DNA of 64,000 nt. Source: SXTU01 sp964496695 (GTDB lineage Bacteria > Verrucomicrobiota > Verrucomicrobiia > Limisphaerales > SXTU01). Within the stretch, counting starts at the first letter, position 1, and every line of letters begins with the position of its first letter. The position numbers and the translations under genes were made by a program. The stretch lies in assembly GCA_964496695.1 (NCBI GenBank), contig CAZCBE010000011.1, positions 19,857-83,856 of the forward strand, written 5' to 3'. This document shows positions 51,074-58,573 of this stretch, piece after piece. The notes below the pieces were generated by a model. That model made no database searches. It saw only the letters and a list, made by a program, of their open reading frames with translations, and was not told the origin of the DNA.

Positions 51074-51165
51074 GCCGGCGGGGACGCCGGCGACACGGCC
51101 CGCGGGACGCGGGCGCTACGTAGCGCCGGCCTCTGGCCGGCCGTATCGCAAGCGTCCTCGCTTGC
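51074..51165. repeat. Cluster of four GC-rich hairpins (REP-like)
   Basis: In order: gccggc-ggggac-gccggc (51074-51091), gcccgcg-gga-cgcgggc (51098-51114), gccggcc-tct-ggccggc (51125-51141), and gcaagcg-tcct-cgcttgc (51148-51165). Arms are 6-7 bp and the three- to four-base loops are gga, tct and tcct, as in the hairpins inside the BatA-like gene. It lies in the gap between the MEKHLA gene and the acyltransferase (50978-51300), which has no gene. Confidence 0.85.
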
Positions 51166-51300
51166 CCAGCGAGGGCGTCCGTATGGCGGTGCGCGAAAAG
51201 CCCCGGAATCGCACGAGTGACCACATCGCTAATTGGATTGCACCTCAGCGGCAGTCTGAAACTCTTCCCGCGTCCCGTGAGTGATGCCCTTGCAGCCCCG

Positions 51301-52503
51301 ATGGGGAACAGCGCCCCGCTCCCGCCTGCGTCGCAAGCCCAGCCGACGGCACGCGAGGAGCGTCTGCACGCCTTGGACAACCTCCGCGCGGCGGCAATGC
51401 TGCTGGGCATCGTGCTGCACGCGGGCATTTCGTTCATGACCCTCAACACCGGCTGGGTGGCGCGGGATGCGAGCCAGCACTGGACCTTCGATTTGGTGGT
51501 AGGGTTGATCCATGGTTTTCGGATGCAGTTGTTTTTCTTCCTCGCGGGTTTCTTTGGGCGGCTGCTTTACGAGCGGCTTGGGGGCGCGGGCTATGCCAGG
51601 CAGCGCTTCAAACGCATCGGCGTGCCGTTCCTCATTGGCATGTTCACGCTCGTGCCGATGATTGGGGTGGTGTGGTATTGGGGGACGCAGCGGTCGAAAG
51701 GAACCGGCGACGCGATGTTCAAGCCTGAACGCGACCTGGGTTCCATTCCCACCGGACACCTTTGGTTTCTGGAGTATCTGCTGTTTTTTTATGCGCTCTC
51801 GCTGGTGGCTGTCTGGTTGCTGAAGCGGCTGCCCGCCGGGGCGTTCCGCACGGGCGACCGCGCATTTGATTGGTTCCTGCGCTCGCCGTTGAAAGCATTG
51901 CTGCTGGTGCCGCCGATGGTCCTGCTCCTTTGGAACGGGCCGATGTGGGGCGAGATCGAGCAGCCGGGAGTGAGCATGGTTCCGACGCCGCGGGCGCTGG
52001 GCTACTATGGATTGTTTTTTGCCGTCGGCTGGTGGCTCCACCGGCGGCGGCACCAACTGGGTGAACTGACGCGCTACCTGAAGACCAGTTTCGCGTTCGC
52101 CATGCTGGCGATGCTCGTCCATGGCATCATCTTTGCCGCCCAGCCCAAGCCGACGCAGTCCGACTACCTCACCCTCAAGATTACGAGCCTTTCCTGCGCG
52201 GCGCTCTATGCGTGGTTAATGACCTTCGCAGTGACAGGCTGGTTCCTGCGTTTTGTGGGCCAGCACCAGCCTTGGATTCGCTATCTCGCCGATGCCTCCT
52301 ACTGGTGCTACCTCGTGCATCTGCCGCTGGTCTTGTGGCTGCAAGTCTATGTGGCGAAGTGGCCACAACATGCGTGGATCAAGTTCACCGGCATCATGGT
52401 GCTCACCATGGTGCTCCTGCTCGCGAGCTATCACTGGTGCGTGCGCTACACCTGGATCGGCCGGCTGCTCAATGGACACCGCGAGAAGCCGAAGAACCTC
52501 TAG
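51301..52503 (+). CDS. Acyltransferase 3 family membrane protein (OpgC-like)
   Basis: The 400-residue product is a polytopic acyltransferase of the OafA/OpgC group. Residues ~20-40 (ALDNLRAAAMLLGIVLHAGI) hold the early helix and a conserved His, and FFLAGFFGRLL plus later helices follow. It ends near FYHWCVRYTWIGRLLNG-like sequence. Such proteins transfer acyl groups to periplasmic glucans or polysaccharides. ATG 51301 (MGNSAPLPP) is preferred over a GTG at 51217, because the upstream part is repeat-like. Confidence 0.85.
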   Translation: MGNSAPLPPASQAQPTAREERLHALDNLRAAAMLLGIVLHAGISFMTLNTGWVARDASQHWTFDLVVGLIHGFRMQLFFFLAGFFGRLLYERLGGAGYARQRFKRIGVPFLIGMFTLVPMIGVVWYWGTQRSKGTGDAMFKPERDLGSIPTGHLWFLEYLLFFYALSLVAVWLLKRLPAGAFRTGDRAFDWFLRSPLKALLLVPPMVLLLWNGPMWGEIEQPGVSMVPTPRALGYYGLFFAVGWWLHRRRHQLGELTRYLKTSFAFAMLAMLVHGIIFAAQPKPTQSDYLTLKITSLSCAALYAWLMTFAVTGWFLRFVGQHQPWIRYLADASYWCYLVHLPLVLWLQVYVAKWPQHAWIKFTGIMVLTMVLLLASYHWCVRYTWIGRLLNGHREKPKNL

Positions 52504-52574
52504 CCCGCGAAACACGCGAAAAGACGCGGATCAGAAAGTCTTTGTTTTCGCGCCCATTCGCGTGTTTCGCGGGC
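52503..52574. repeat. GCCCGCGAAACACGCGAA-word hairpin
   Basis: Perfect 18-nt inverted repeat: gcccgcgaaacacgcgaa (52503-52520) and ttcgcgtgtttcgcgggc (52557-52574) with a 36-nt centre. Related words appear at 25340, 28765, 31060-31135 and 53992-54112. Confidence 0.85.
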
Positions 52575-52604
52575 AATTCTCTGTGTCGCTGCCGCCGTTT
52601 GCAG

Positions 52605-53861
52605 CTACTTCAGGAACGGCCCCACCACCTCCTTCCAGATCGCGTAGCCCTTCTCGTTCATGTGCAGCTTGTCTTCGACGAAGATGTCGGGCTTGGGCAG
52701 GCCGTCGGGGCCGAGCATCGCTGGAAACACGTTGATGAACGCAAGCTGCGGGTCGGTTTTGGTGAACGCTTCGATGCGGCGGTTGAGGTCCTTGACCTGC
52801 TCGACCTGTTTCCAGCGGGCGGGATTGCCGGCGATGGAAATGACTGCGACGCGCGTCTGCGGCAGTTTCTTCTTCACCAAGGCGACGAAATTTTTGAAAT
52901 CCGTCTCCACGCGCTCCGGCGTCTTGCCCGCGTTGAGGTCGTTGCCACCGGCGTATAGCACGATCAGGCGCGGTTGATGCGGCAGCACGGCGCGGTCAAA
53001 GTAGTTCACCGAGTCGAACAGCTCCGAGCCGCCGAAGCCGCGATTCACCACCTTGTGCTCCGGGAAGTCCTGCGCGAGCGACTTCCAGCGCACGATGCTC
53101 GAACTGCCCACGAAGACGATGCCGCCCTTGGCCGGTGGATTCGTCGCGTCCGCCTTGGCGAAGTTGTCCATCGCCGTCTGCCACTTGATGCACGACGTGA
53201 CGATGTCGTAGGCCGCCTCGCTGAAGTGCAGCTTGTCTGCGACATACAACTCCGCACGCGGCTGCCCGTCGTCGCCCAGCAGGTGGGCGAAGTAGTTGAT
53301 GAAGCCCAGCTTGCCGTCCGCCTTCGCATAGTCGGCAATGAGCTGGTTGGCCTTCCTGGCCTGATCCACTTCACTCCAGCGCGCGGGCGACGTGGGGATG
53401 CAGAGGTAGGAAATCTGAGTGTTCGGCAGCGCGGCGCGGACCTTGGTGACGAAAGCCTTGAAGTCCCCCAGCACCTGCTCCGGCGTGCGACCCGCGTGCA
53501 GGTCGTTGCCGCCCGCGTTCAGGTAAATCGTCTTGGGCGCATAGGGGATGACCACGCGGTCGGCGAAGTGGACGCAGTCGCTCAACTGCGAGCCGCCGAA
53601 GCCGCGGTTGATGACCTTCGTCTTGCCGAACCGCTGCGGCAGGGACTTCCAAAGCCGGATGTTCGAGGCACCGTAGAACAGCGTGGCGTCCTTCGGCGGC
53701 GCGTTGGTCTTGTCCTCCGCCTCGTAGGCGGCGATGGCCTTCTCAAACCGGGCTGGATCAGCGGTCTTCGGCTCGGCGGCGGGCGCAAACGGCACCGCGA
53801 GCATCCAAGCAGCACAAAGGAGGAAGGCACGGCGGCTCAGCAAAAAGTCAGACAGCTTCAT
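52605..53861 (-). CDS. Secreted protein with two tandem SGNH hydrolase domains
   Basis: The 418-residue product has a signal peptide (RRAFLLCAAWMLAVPFAPAA) and two copies of an SGNH/GDSL domain. Domain 1 (~45-215) has the Ser region LFYGASNIRLW, the Gly/Asn block YLNAGGNDLHAG, and DKLHFSEAAY with the catalytic His. Domain 2 (~235-415) has FVGSSSIVRW, YAGGNDLNAG and DKLHMNEKGY. Both domains have the Ser and His positions needed for esterase activity. A tandem duplication within one polypeptide is unusual. Confidence 0.88.
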   Translation of the reverse strand: MKLSDFLLSRRAFLLCAAWMLAVPFAPAAEPKTADPARFEKAIAAYEAEDKTNAPPKDATLFYGASNIRLWKSLPQRFGKTKVINRGFGGSQLSDCVHFADRVVIPYAPKTIYLNAGGNDLHAGRTPEQVLGDFKAFVTKVRAALPNTQISYLCIPTSPARWSEVDQARKANQLIADYAKADGKLGFINYFAHLLGDDGQPRAELYVADKLHFSEAAYDIVTSCIKWQTAMDNFAKADATNPPAKGGIVFVGSSSIVRWKSLAQDFPEHKVVNRGFGGSELFDSVNYFDRAVLPHQPRLIVLYAGGNDLNAGKTPERVETDFKNFVALVKKKLPQTRVAVISIAGNPARWKQVEQVKDLNRRIEAFTKTDPQLAFINVFPAMLGPDGLPKPDIFVEDKLHMNEKGYAIWKEVVGPFLK

Positions 53862-53991
53862 GGCCGCGAATATCGGCACTGCCGGCCCAAAAGGGAAAGC
53901 GGAAAGATGCAAGGCAGGCGGGGCGGGGTAACGGTTGTGATTCTGCCATCTGCATCCCCGGGTTTCCTTGGACCTGAATCTCAGAGTTATG

Positions 53992-54112
53992 CCCGCGAAA
54001 TAGGCTACACAACGCGAATATCCCAAACCCCGCAGTGCTGCGGATAATTCTTCTCCATGCCATGCTGCCGACGCATTTCACCCTTTCGCATGTTTGGCGT
54101 GTTTCGCGGGCT
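53992..54112. repeat. GCCCGCGAAA-word hairpin
   Basis: Left words gcccgcgaaataggctacac and acgcgaat, right words tttcgcatgtttggcgtg and tttcgcgggc, reverse-complementary as in 52503-52574. It lies between the SGNH gene (minus) and the DUF1501 gene (plus), in the 318-bp gap 53862-54179. Confidence 0.7.
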
Positions 54113-54179
54113 GTTCTTTCGGAGTTCAGTTTGAACGAATGCTCATTGGCCTTCGTCGCACACTGAGCTAGTTTTACTC

Positions 54180-55523
54180 ATGCTCACGCTGCTCGGAAAA
54201 CCCACGCGCAACTTCTGCGACGGCCAGTCGCGGCGGGACTTTCTCCGCATTGGCGCGCTGGGCTTCGGCGGGCTGGCGCTGCCGGACCTGCTGCGGGTCG
54301 AGGCGCAGGCGGGCATTCGCCGGTCGCACAAGGCCATCATCAACATCTTCCTGCCCGGCGGCCCGCCGCATCAGGACATGTTCGACTTGAAGATGGACGC
54401 GCCGCGCGAGATTCGCGGCGAGCTGAAGCCCATCGCCACCAACGTCCCCGGCATCCAGATCGGCGAGTTGCTCCCGCGCACCGCCGCCATCATGGACAAG
54501 CTCGTCCTCATCCGCTCCGTGGTGGGCGCGGTGGACGACCACAACGCCTTCCAGTGTCAGACCGGCCGCCTCGCGCGTGGGGCGGCCCAGCCTCCCGGCG
54601 GCTGGCCCTCGCTCGGCTCCGTGCTCTCCAAACTCCAGGGCCCCGTGGACCCCTCCGTCCCGCCGTTCTTCGGCCTCGCGCCGAAGATGGGTGAGATGCG
54701 CTGGGCGGACGCGGGCAAACCTGGCTTCCTTGGCATCGGCCATGCGCCGTTCAAACCCTCCGGGGCGGGCAAGGACGACATGGTGCTCGACGGCGTCACG
54801 CTCGACCGCCTCGACGACCGCCGCCGCCTGCTCACAAGCTTCGATCACTACCGCCGCGACGTGGACAGCAGCGGCCTGATGGACGGCCTCGACAGTTTCA
54901 CGCAGCAGGCTTTTGGAATGCTCACCTCCAGCAAGGTCCGTGACGCGCTTGATCTGGATCAGGAAGACCCGAAGGTCCGCGAACGCTACGGCAAGGGCGA
55001 CCCCAAGAACCGCGACGACGGCGGCCCCAAGCTCATGGAGCACATGCTCATGGCCCGCCGCCTCGTGGAGGCCGGCGCGCGCTGCGTGACCCTCGCCTTC
55101 AGCCGCTGGGATCATCACGGCCGCATCTACGACGCCCTCCGGCAGGACTGCCCGCTGCTCGACCAAGGTTTCAGCGCGCTCATCGAAGACCTTTACCAGC
55201 GTGGCATGGACAAGGACGTGACCGTCATCCTCTGGGGTGAATTTGGCCGCACGCCGAAGATCAACGCCCAGGCGGGCCGCGACCACTGGCCGGCCGTCTC
55301 CTGCGCCCTGATGTCCGGTGGCGGCCTGCGCACCGGCCAGGTTATTGGCAGCACGGACCGCATGGGCGGCGAGGCCAACGAGCGCCCTGTCCACTTCGGC
55401 GAAATCTTCGCCACCCTCTACAACCGCGTCGGCCTGGATGCCAATCAGGTGACGCTCCCTGACCTTTCTGGACGCCCGCAATATCTTGTGGATGGGTGGG
55501 AGCCGATCAAAGAAGTGATCTAA
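54180..55523 (+). CDS. Tat-exported DUF1501 protein, second copy
   Basis: The 447-residue product has a twin-arginine signal (QSRRDFLRIGALGFGGLAL) and a full DUF1501 domain (IFLPGGPPHQDMFDLKMDAP, then ILWGEFGRTPKINAQ near the end). It has no DUF1549/1553 partner beside it, unlike the gene at 13751. A degenerate copy of its 3' end lies at 56258-56346, downstream of the 74-aa/HNH pair. Confidence 0.92.
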   Translation: MLTLLGKPTRNFCDGQSRRDFLRIGALGFGGLALPDLLRVEAQAGIRRSHKAIINIFLPGGPPHQDMFDLKMDAPREIRGELKPIATNVPGIQIGELLPRTAAIMDKLVLIRSVVGAVDDHNAFQCQTGRLARGAAQPPGGWPSLGSVLSKLQGPVDPSVPPFFGLAPKMGEMRWADAGKPGFLGIGHAPFKPSGAGKDDMVLDGVTLDRLDDRRRLLTSFDHYRRDVDSSGLMDGLDSFTQQAFGMLTSSKVRDALDLDQEDPKVRERYGKGDPKNRDDGGPKLMEHMLMARRLVEAGARCVTLAFSRWDHHGRIYDALRQDCPLLDQGFSALIEDLYQRGMDKDVTVILWGEFGRTPKINAQAGRDHWPAVSCALMSGGGLRTGQVIGSTDRMGGEANERPVHFGEIFATLYNRVGLDANQVTLPDLSGRPQYLVDGWEPIKEVI

Positions 55524-55577
55524 ATTCCGGCGCAGTCCCGCGTTGCTCCCCAACGCATTTTGAAGTAGCTTCCCACC

Positions 55578-55802
55578 ATGTCTCAGGCTGTTCACGTCGA
55601 AGTCGAAGTGCCGGATGATCTCGCCCGATTCCAGTTGCCGTCGGGTGTCCAGCGCCGGCTGCAGGCGTTGCTCGACCGGCAGGACGCCGGAGCCGTGCTG
55701 ACCGATGACGAGCGCGGGGAGGCTGAAGGCCTGGTGGACTTGGCGGAAATGCTTTCGCTGCTGCGTATGCGGGCGGAACGGCTCGGCGGCTCGGCGGCAT
55801 GA
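55578..55802 (+). CDS. Small hypothetical protein upstream of an HNH nuclease
   Basis: The 74-residue product (VHVEVEVPDDLARFQLPSGV, then a helical C-terminus) starts at ATG 55578. Its stop overlaps the HNH gene start by 4 nt (ATGA). The pairing of a ~70-aa protein with an HNH protein looks like a two-gene unit. No family is recognised. Confidence 0.7.
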   Translation: MSQAVHVEVEVPDDLARFQLPSGVQRRLQALLDRQDAGAVLTDDERGEAEGLVDLAEMLSLLRMRAERLGGSAA

Positions 55803-56218
55803 ATTTGCCGGCCAGTTTGCGCCAGCAAGTTGTCCAGCGAGCCGATCGCCGCTGCGAGTATTGCGGGCTGGCCCAAATCGGACAGGAGGCGATCTTTCAT
55901 GTGGACCATATCACGCCGCTTGCCGCCGGGGGCGAAACCATCCTCGGCAACCTCGCGCTGGCCTGCGTTTCATGCTCGTTGCGGAAGGGGGCCCGTCAAC
56001 GCGCGATTGACCCGGTTACGGGTGCGCTGGCTGATTTGTTCCACCCGCGCCACGAATCCTGGCGGCTGCACTTTCGGTGGGAGGGGTTCCGGATTGTCGG
56101 CCTGACGCCAGCGGGCCGGGCAACCGTTGCGGTGCTCAGCCTGAATCGGGCGCTGGCGCTGGCGATTCGCAAGGAGGAATTCGATCGGTTCCGCCATCCA
56201 CCGCCGGGGCATCTGTGA
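55799..56218 (+). CDS. HNH endonuclease-type protein
   Basis: The 139-residue product has an HNH motif: RRCEYCGLAQIGQEAIFHVD then HITPLAAGGETILGNLALAC with CVSC, giving the two CxxC zinc pairs, His and Asn of the fold. It is a small stand-alone HNH protein, as often found with mobile DNA or restriction-like units. It may be a nuclease in a two-gene module with the upstream protein. Confidence 0.88.
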   Translation: MNLPASLRQQVVQRADRRCEYCGLAQIGQEAIFHVDHITPLAAGGETILGNLALACVSCSLRKGARQRAIDPVTGALADLFHPRHESWRLHFRWEGFRIVGLTPAGRATVAVLSLNRALALAIRKEEFDRFRHPPPGHL

Positions 56219-56257
56219 GACGGCCCGGTTTTCAGATTCGGCACCGCCCTGCCACCC

Positions 56258-56346
56258 TTCGGCCTCGAAGCCAATCAGGTGCCCCTGACCGCCGCCGCCC
56301 GCAATACCTCGTGGATGGGTGGGAGCCGGTCAAAGAAATTGTCTAA
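56258..56346 (+). pseudogene. Degenerate copy of the DUF1501 3' end
   Basis: The sequence from ttcggcctcgaagccaatca to the TAA at 56344-56346 mirrors the last ~90 bases of the DUF1501 gene ending at 55523 (gtcggcctggatgccaatca, then gtggatgggtgggagcc). The shared end encodes YLVDGWEP(V/I)KE. Between the two ends are several substitutions and a gap that is not a multiple of three (gtgcccctgacc against gtgacgctccctgacc), so the remnant is shifted out of frame. Confidence 0.85.
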
Positions 56347-56355
56347 TCGGACTGC

Positions 56356-56760
56356 ATGGCGAAGACTTCCATCGTGCGCCGCATCACAACATCGGTGGAG
56401 ATCAACAATCCCTTCGAACCGGGCAAGACCCTACGTTGTGATGCCTTGGTGGATACGGGAGCTTCACACATGATTCTCCCGAGAGCGTGGAAAGAGCGCC
56501 TCGGCAGCGTGCCGGTGTCGAGCCAGGTGGAGATGGAAACCGCTGACCAGAAGCGCATTGGCGGCGAAGTCTGCGGCCCCTTCACGATTCAACTGGAAGG
56601 TTTCCGTCCGGTCAGCGGTGAGGTGCTCTTCATTGACATGCACCCGGACAACGGAGCTTACGAGCCGCTGCTCGGCTACCTCGTCTTGGAAGCCCTGCCC
56701 GCCGCCGTGGACATGCTCGGCCACCGTCTCGTGCCAGAGAAGCGGCTGGATTTGAAGTGA
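56356..56760 (+). CDS. Retropepsin-like aspartic protease (clan AA)
   Basis: The 134-residue product has the catalytic DTGAS motif in ALVDTGASHMILP and the second conserved block VDMLGHRLVPEKR, giving a single retropepsin/DDI1-like domain of expected length. No signal peptide is seen, so it is probably cytoplasmic. ATG 56356 starts 10 bases after the DUF1501 remnant. Confidence 0.85.
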   Translation: MAKTSIVRRITTSVEINNPFEPGKTLRCDALVDTGASHMILPRAWKERLGSVPVSSQVEMETADQKRIGGEVCGPFTIQLEGFRPVSGEVLFIDMHPDNGAYEPLLGYLVLEALPAAVDMLGHRLVPEKRLDLK

Positions 56761-56837
56761 CGCTCTCCACGTTCGCGACCGGTCGCGCTCTCTGAGCGCG
56801 AAATATTCCAACCGAAGCGTTTTGGCCCGGCCAAGCG

Positions 56838-57260
56838 TCACCGCACTTTCTCCACCTCAACGAAATCCTTCACCTTGAACTGATAGCCCACCAAGTCGCG
56901 TTCGCCATTCTTGACCACAATTGTCAGGACGCTCGTGGCGAGCCAGGCCGGGTCGGCGGAGAAATAGGCGGAGACGCTGTCCGGCGTCGGGCGCGAGGGC
57001 ATCAAATAGGCGTGCGACATCGTCTTACCGCCGGTCATGACGCGCACCTCCACATGGGCAAAGTTCTTCAACTCGCCCTGGGTCTTGAACTCCAGCCAAA
57101 CGGCGACGCCCGCATCGCCGTTGGGCTTTGACCGCAGGGTCACGCCCATTGCTTTCGCCCGCTCTTTGGAAACGTCCGCCAGGCTCACCATGGCGGAGCA
57201 GGGGCTGGAAGCAGCGAGGAGCAAGAAGGTCAGGGCCGAGAATTTGAGCAATGCTTGCAT
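56838..57260 (-). CDS. Small secreted hypothetical protein
   Basis: The 140-residue product has a signal peptide (LKFSALTFLLLAASSPCSA) and a beta-rich body (AGVAVWLEFKTQGELKNFAH, VLTIVVKNGERDLVGYQFKV). No family is recognised. It faces the retropepsin gene convergently. Confidence 0.65.
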   Translation of the reverse strand: MQALLKFSALTFLLLAASSPCSAMVSLADVSKERAKAMGVTLRSKPNGDAGVAVWLEFKTQGELKNFAHVEVRVMTGGKTMSHAYLMPSRPTPDSVSAYFSADPAWLATSVLTIVVKNGERDLVGYQFKVKDFVEVEKVR

Positions 57261-57300
57261 AAGTGGGTTGGACGAAAATGGGGCGGCGATGCTCCACGCA

Positions 57301-57401
57301 TAAGGCGCACGACGTTCACGTTGCTTCAGCGTCCGAATGCCACGGGTAATGGGATAACCAAACCATGGCGCACGTTGAAGCGGCCTGAAGGCCGCGCGCC
57401 G
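57301..57401. repeat. GGCGCGCGG-type long palindrome, second copy
   Basis: Left part aaggcgcacgacgttcacgt then tgcttcagcgtccgaat; right part ggcgcacgttgaagcggcc then tgaaggccgcgcgcc. The cttcagcgtccgaa and cacgttgaagcggc words match the 29831 element. Confidence 0.8.
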
Positions 57402-57423
57402 CTGACCGCGCCTCGCCTCGTGC

Positions 57424-57903
57424 TCAGTCCGCCAAGTCCTTGCCCAGGCAGACGCTGGTGTCCGGGGAGAGGCAGTATTCCCCGAACAGCGGAATGGATT
57501 GGAACCCCATGCCGCGATAGAGGGCGAGCGCGGCGGCTTGGTGGATGCCAGTTTCTAGAACGAGTCGTCGGATGCCCAAGGCGCGCGCCTCGCTCTCCAG
57601 CGCCGTCACGAGCCGTCGGCCGAGGCCTTTCCCGCGCAGGGGCGGGGCCACATACATGCGCTTGAGTTCTGCCGTCTCGGCATCCATGCGTCGGAAGGCA
57701 CCGCAGCCGACGGGAATTCCTTCGTGATAGACGATGAGGAAGGCCCCGCGTTCGCCAGACACCTCTTCAGGATCAAGGCGGAAGTGCGTCGCCCCCGGCT
57801 CCACATAGACGCCGCTGAGTTCAGCGTTCAAGGCGGCGATGAGGGCGCGGCTGGCGTCGGCGTTCAGGTCGGCGCGGGCGATGATGAGGGTTCCTGTATC
57901 CAT
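57424..57903 (-). CDS. GNAT N-acetyltransferase
   Basis: The 159-residue product has the GNAT acetyl-CoA-binding loop (LRGKGLGRRLVTALESEARA, with Q/RxxGxG/A pattern), preceded by AELKRMYVAPP and followed by LVLETGIHQAAALALYRGMG. The substrate is not inferable. ATG 57903 was chosen; upstream codons are poor. Confidence 0.9.
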   Translation of the reverse strand: MDTGTLIIARADLNADASRALIAALNAELSGVYVEPGATHFRLDPEEVSGERGAFLIVYHEGIPVGCGAFRRMDAETAELKRMYVAPPLRGKGLGRRLVTALESEARALGIRRLVLETGIHQAAALALYRGMGFQSIPLFGEYCLSPDTSVCLGKDLAD

Positions 57904-57907
57904 GCCT

Positions 57908-58426
57908 TTACTCTTCGAGATTGTGGAGCACGTAACAGCAAATGTCCCTTCGGTTGGGATGTGCTGCCAGCCACCGCTTAAACGCCGTGGCGATCTGAAA
58001 ATCCTCGGCCCCAATCCGTTCAGCGAAGGTCCGCTCCAGCGCCAGCTCATATTCAGCCGTGCGAATCTGCCGCTGGTAGGAAGCGGAGAAAACGAGGTTT
58101 AGCTCGACATGAATCCCCTTGCTCTTCAACGCCTCCCACTCTCCTTGGTCGAGCCAGATTCCTCCCGTGACCGGACTGACATCCACTTGGAATTTAAGCC
58201 CGTGGCCGACTCCATAGCGGCTCAGCAGGCGGCCCGATTCGGGGCAGATCAGCACCCGCCGCTTGGAATCGTCGGCGGGCGTCGGAGTGTATCCCATCGG
58301 CAGCGAGCTGCCTGTGTCCCTGTGGTGTGATTTCCAATCGAGATACCGTTGCAGTGGGATCCAAATCCCTTCGGACTTTGGGCAGGTGTAGGCGAAAAGA
58401 TCCGGCTCGATCTCCTTCAACTCCAT
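57908..58426 (-). CDS. Zinc-ribbon-like protein, TFIIB-type pattern
   Basis: The product (~172 residues from ATG 58426; longer starts at 58456 and 58483 are possible) contains two CPxSxG-type motifs (YTCPKSEGIWIPLQRY and ICPESGRLLSRYGVG) and SPVTGGIWLDQGEWEALK, which resemble the zinc-ribbon motif of small TFIIB-type regulatory proteins with changed cysteines. The rest is helical. Function unknown. The gene sits 4 bases upstream of the GNAT start on the same strand. Confidence 0.65.
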   Translation of the reverse strand: MELKEIEPDLFAYTCPKSEGIWIPLQRYLDWKSHHRDTGSSLPMGYTPTPADDSKRRVLICPESGRLLSRYGVGHGLKFQVDVSPVTGGIWLDQGEWEALKSKGIHVELNLVFSASYQRQIRTAEYELALERTFAERIGAEDFQIATAFKRWLAAHPNRRDICCYVLHNLEE

Positions 58427-58573
58427 GGCGGTGCCGGGATGGATGGGGCTTTGCATGGTCAGCAAGACTGTGTCATTGGCCAATATTACAAAAGCATGGG
58501 GATGGACGGTGGAGCCGCGCTTGCCCCGCCACGAACCGTGGCGAACGACCGTTGGTTTTGGAAACGTCCCGCT

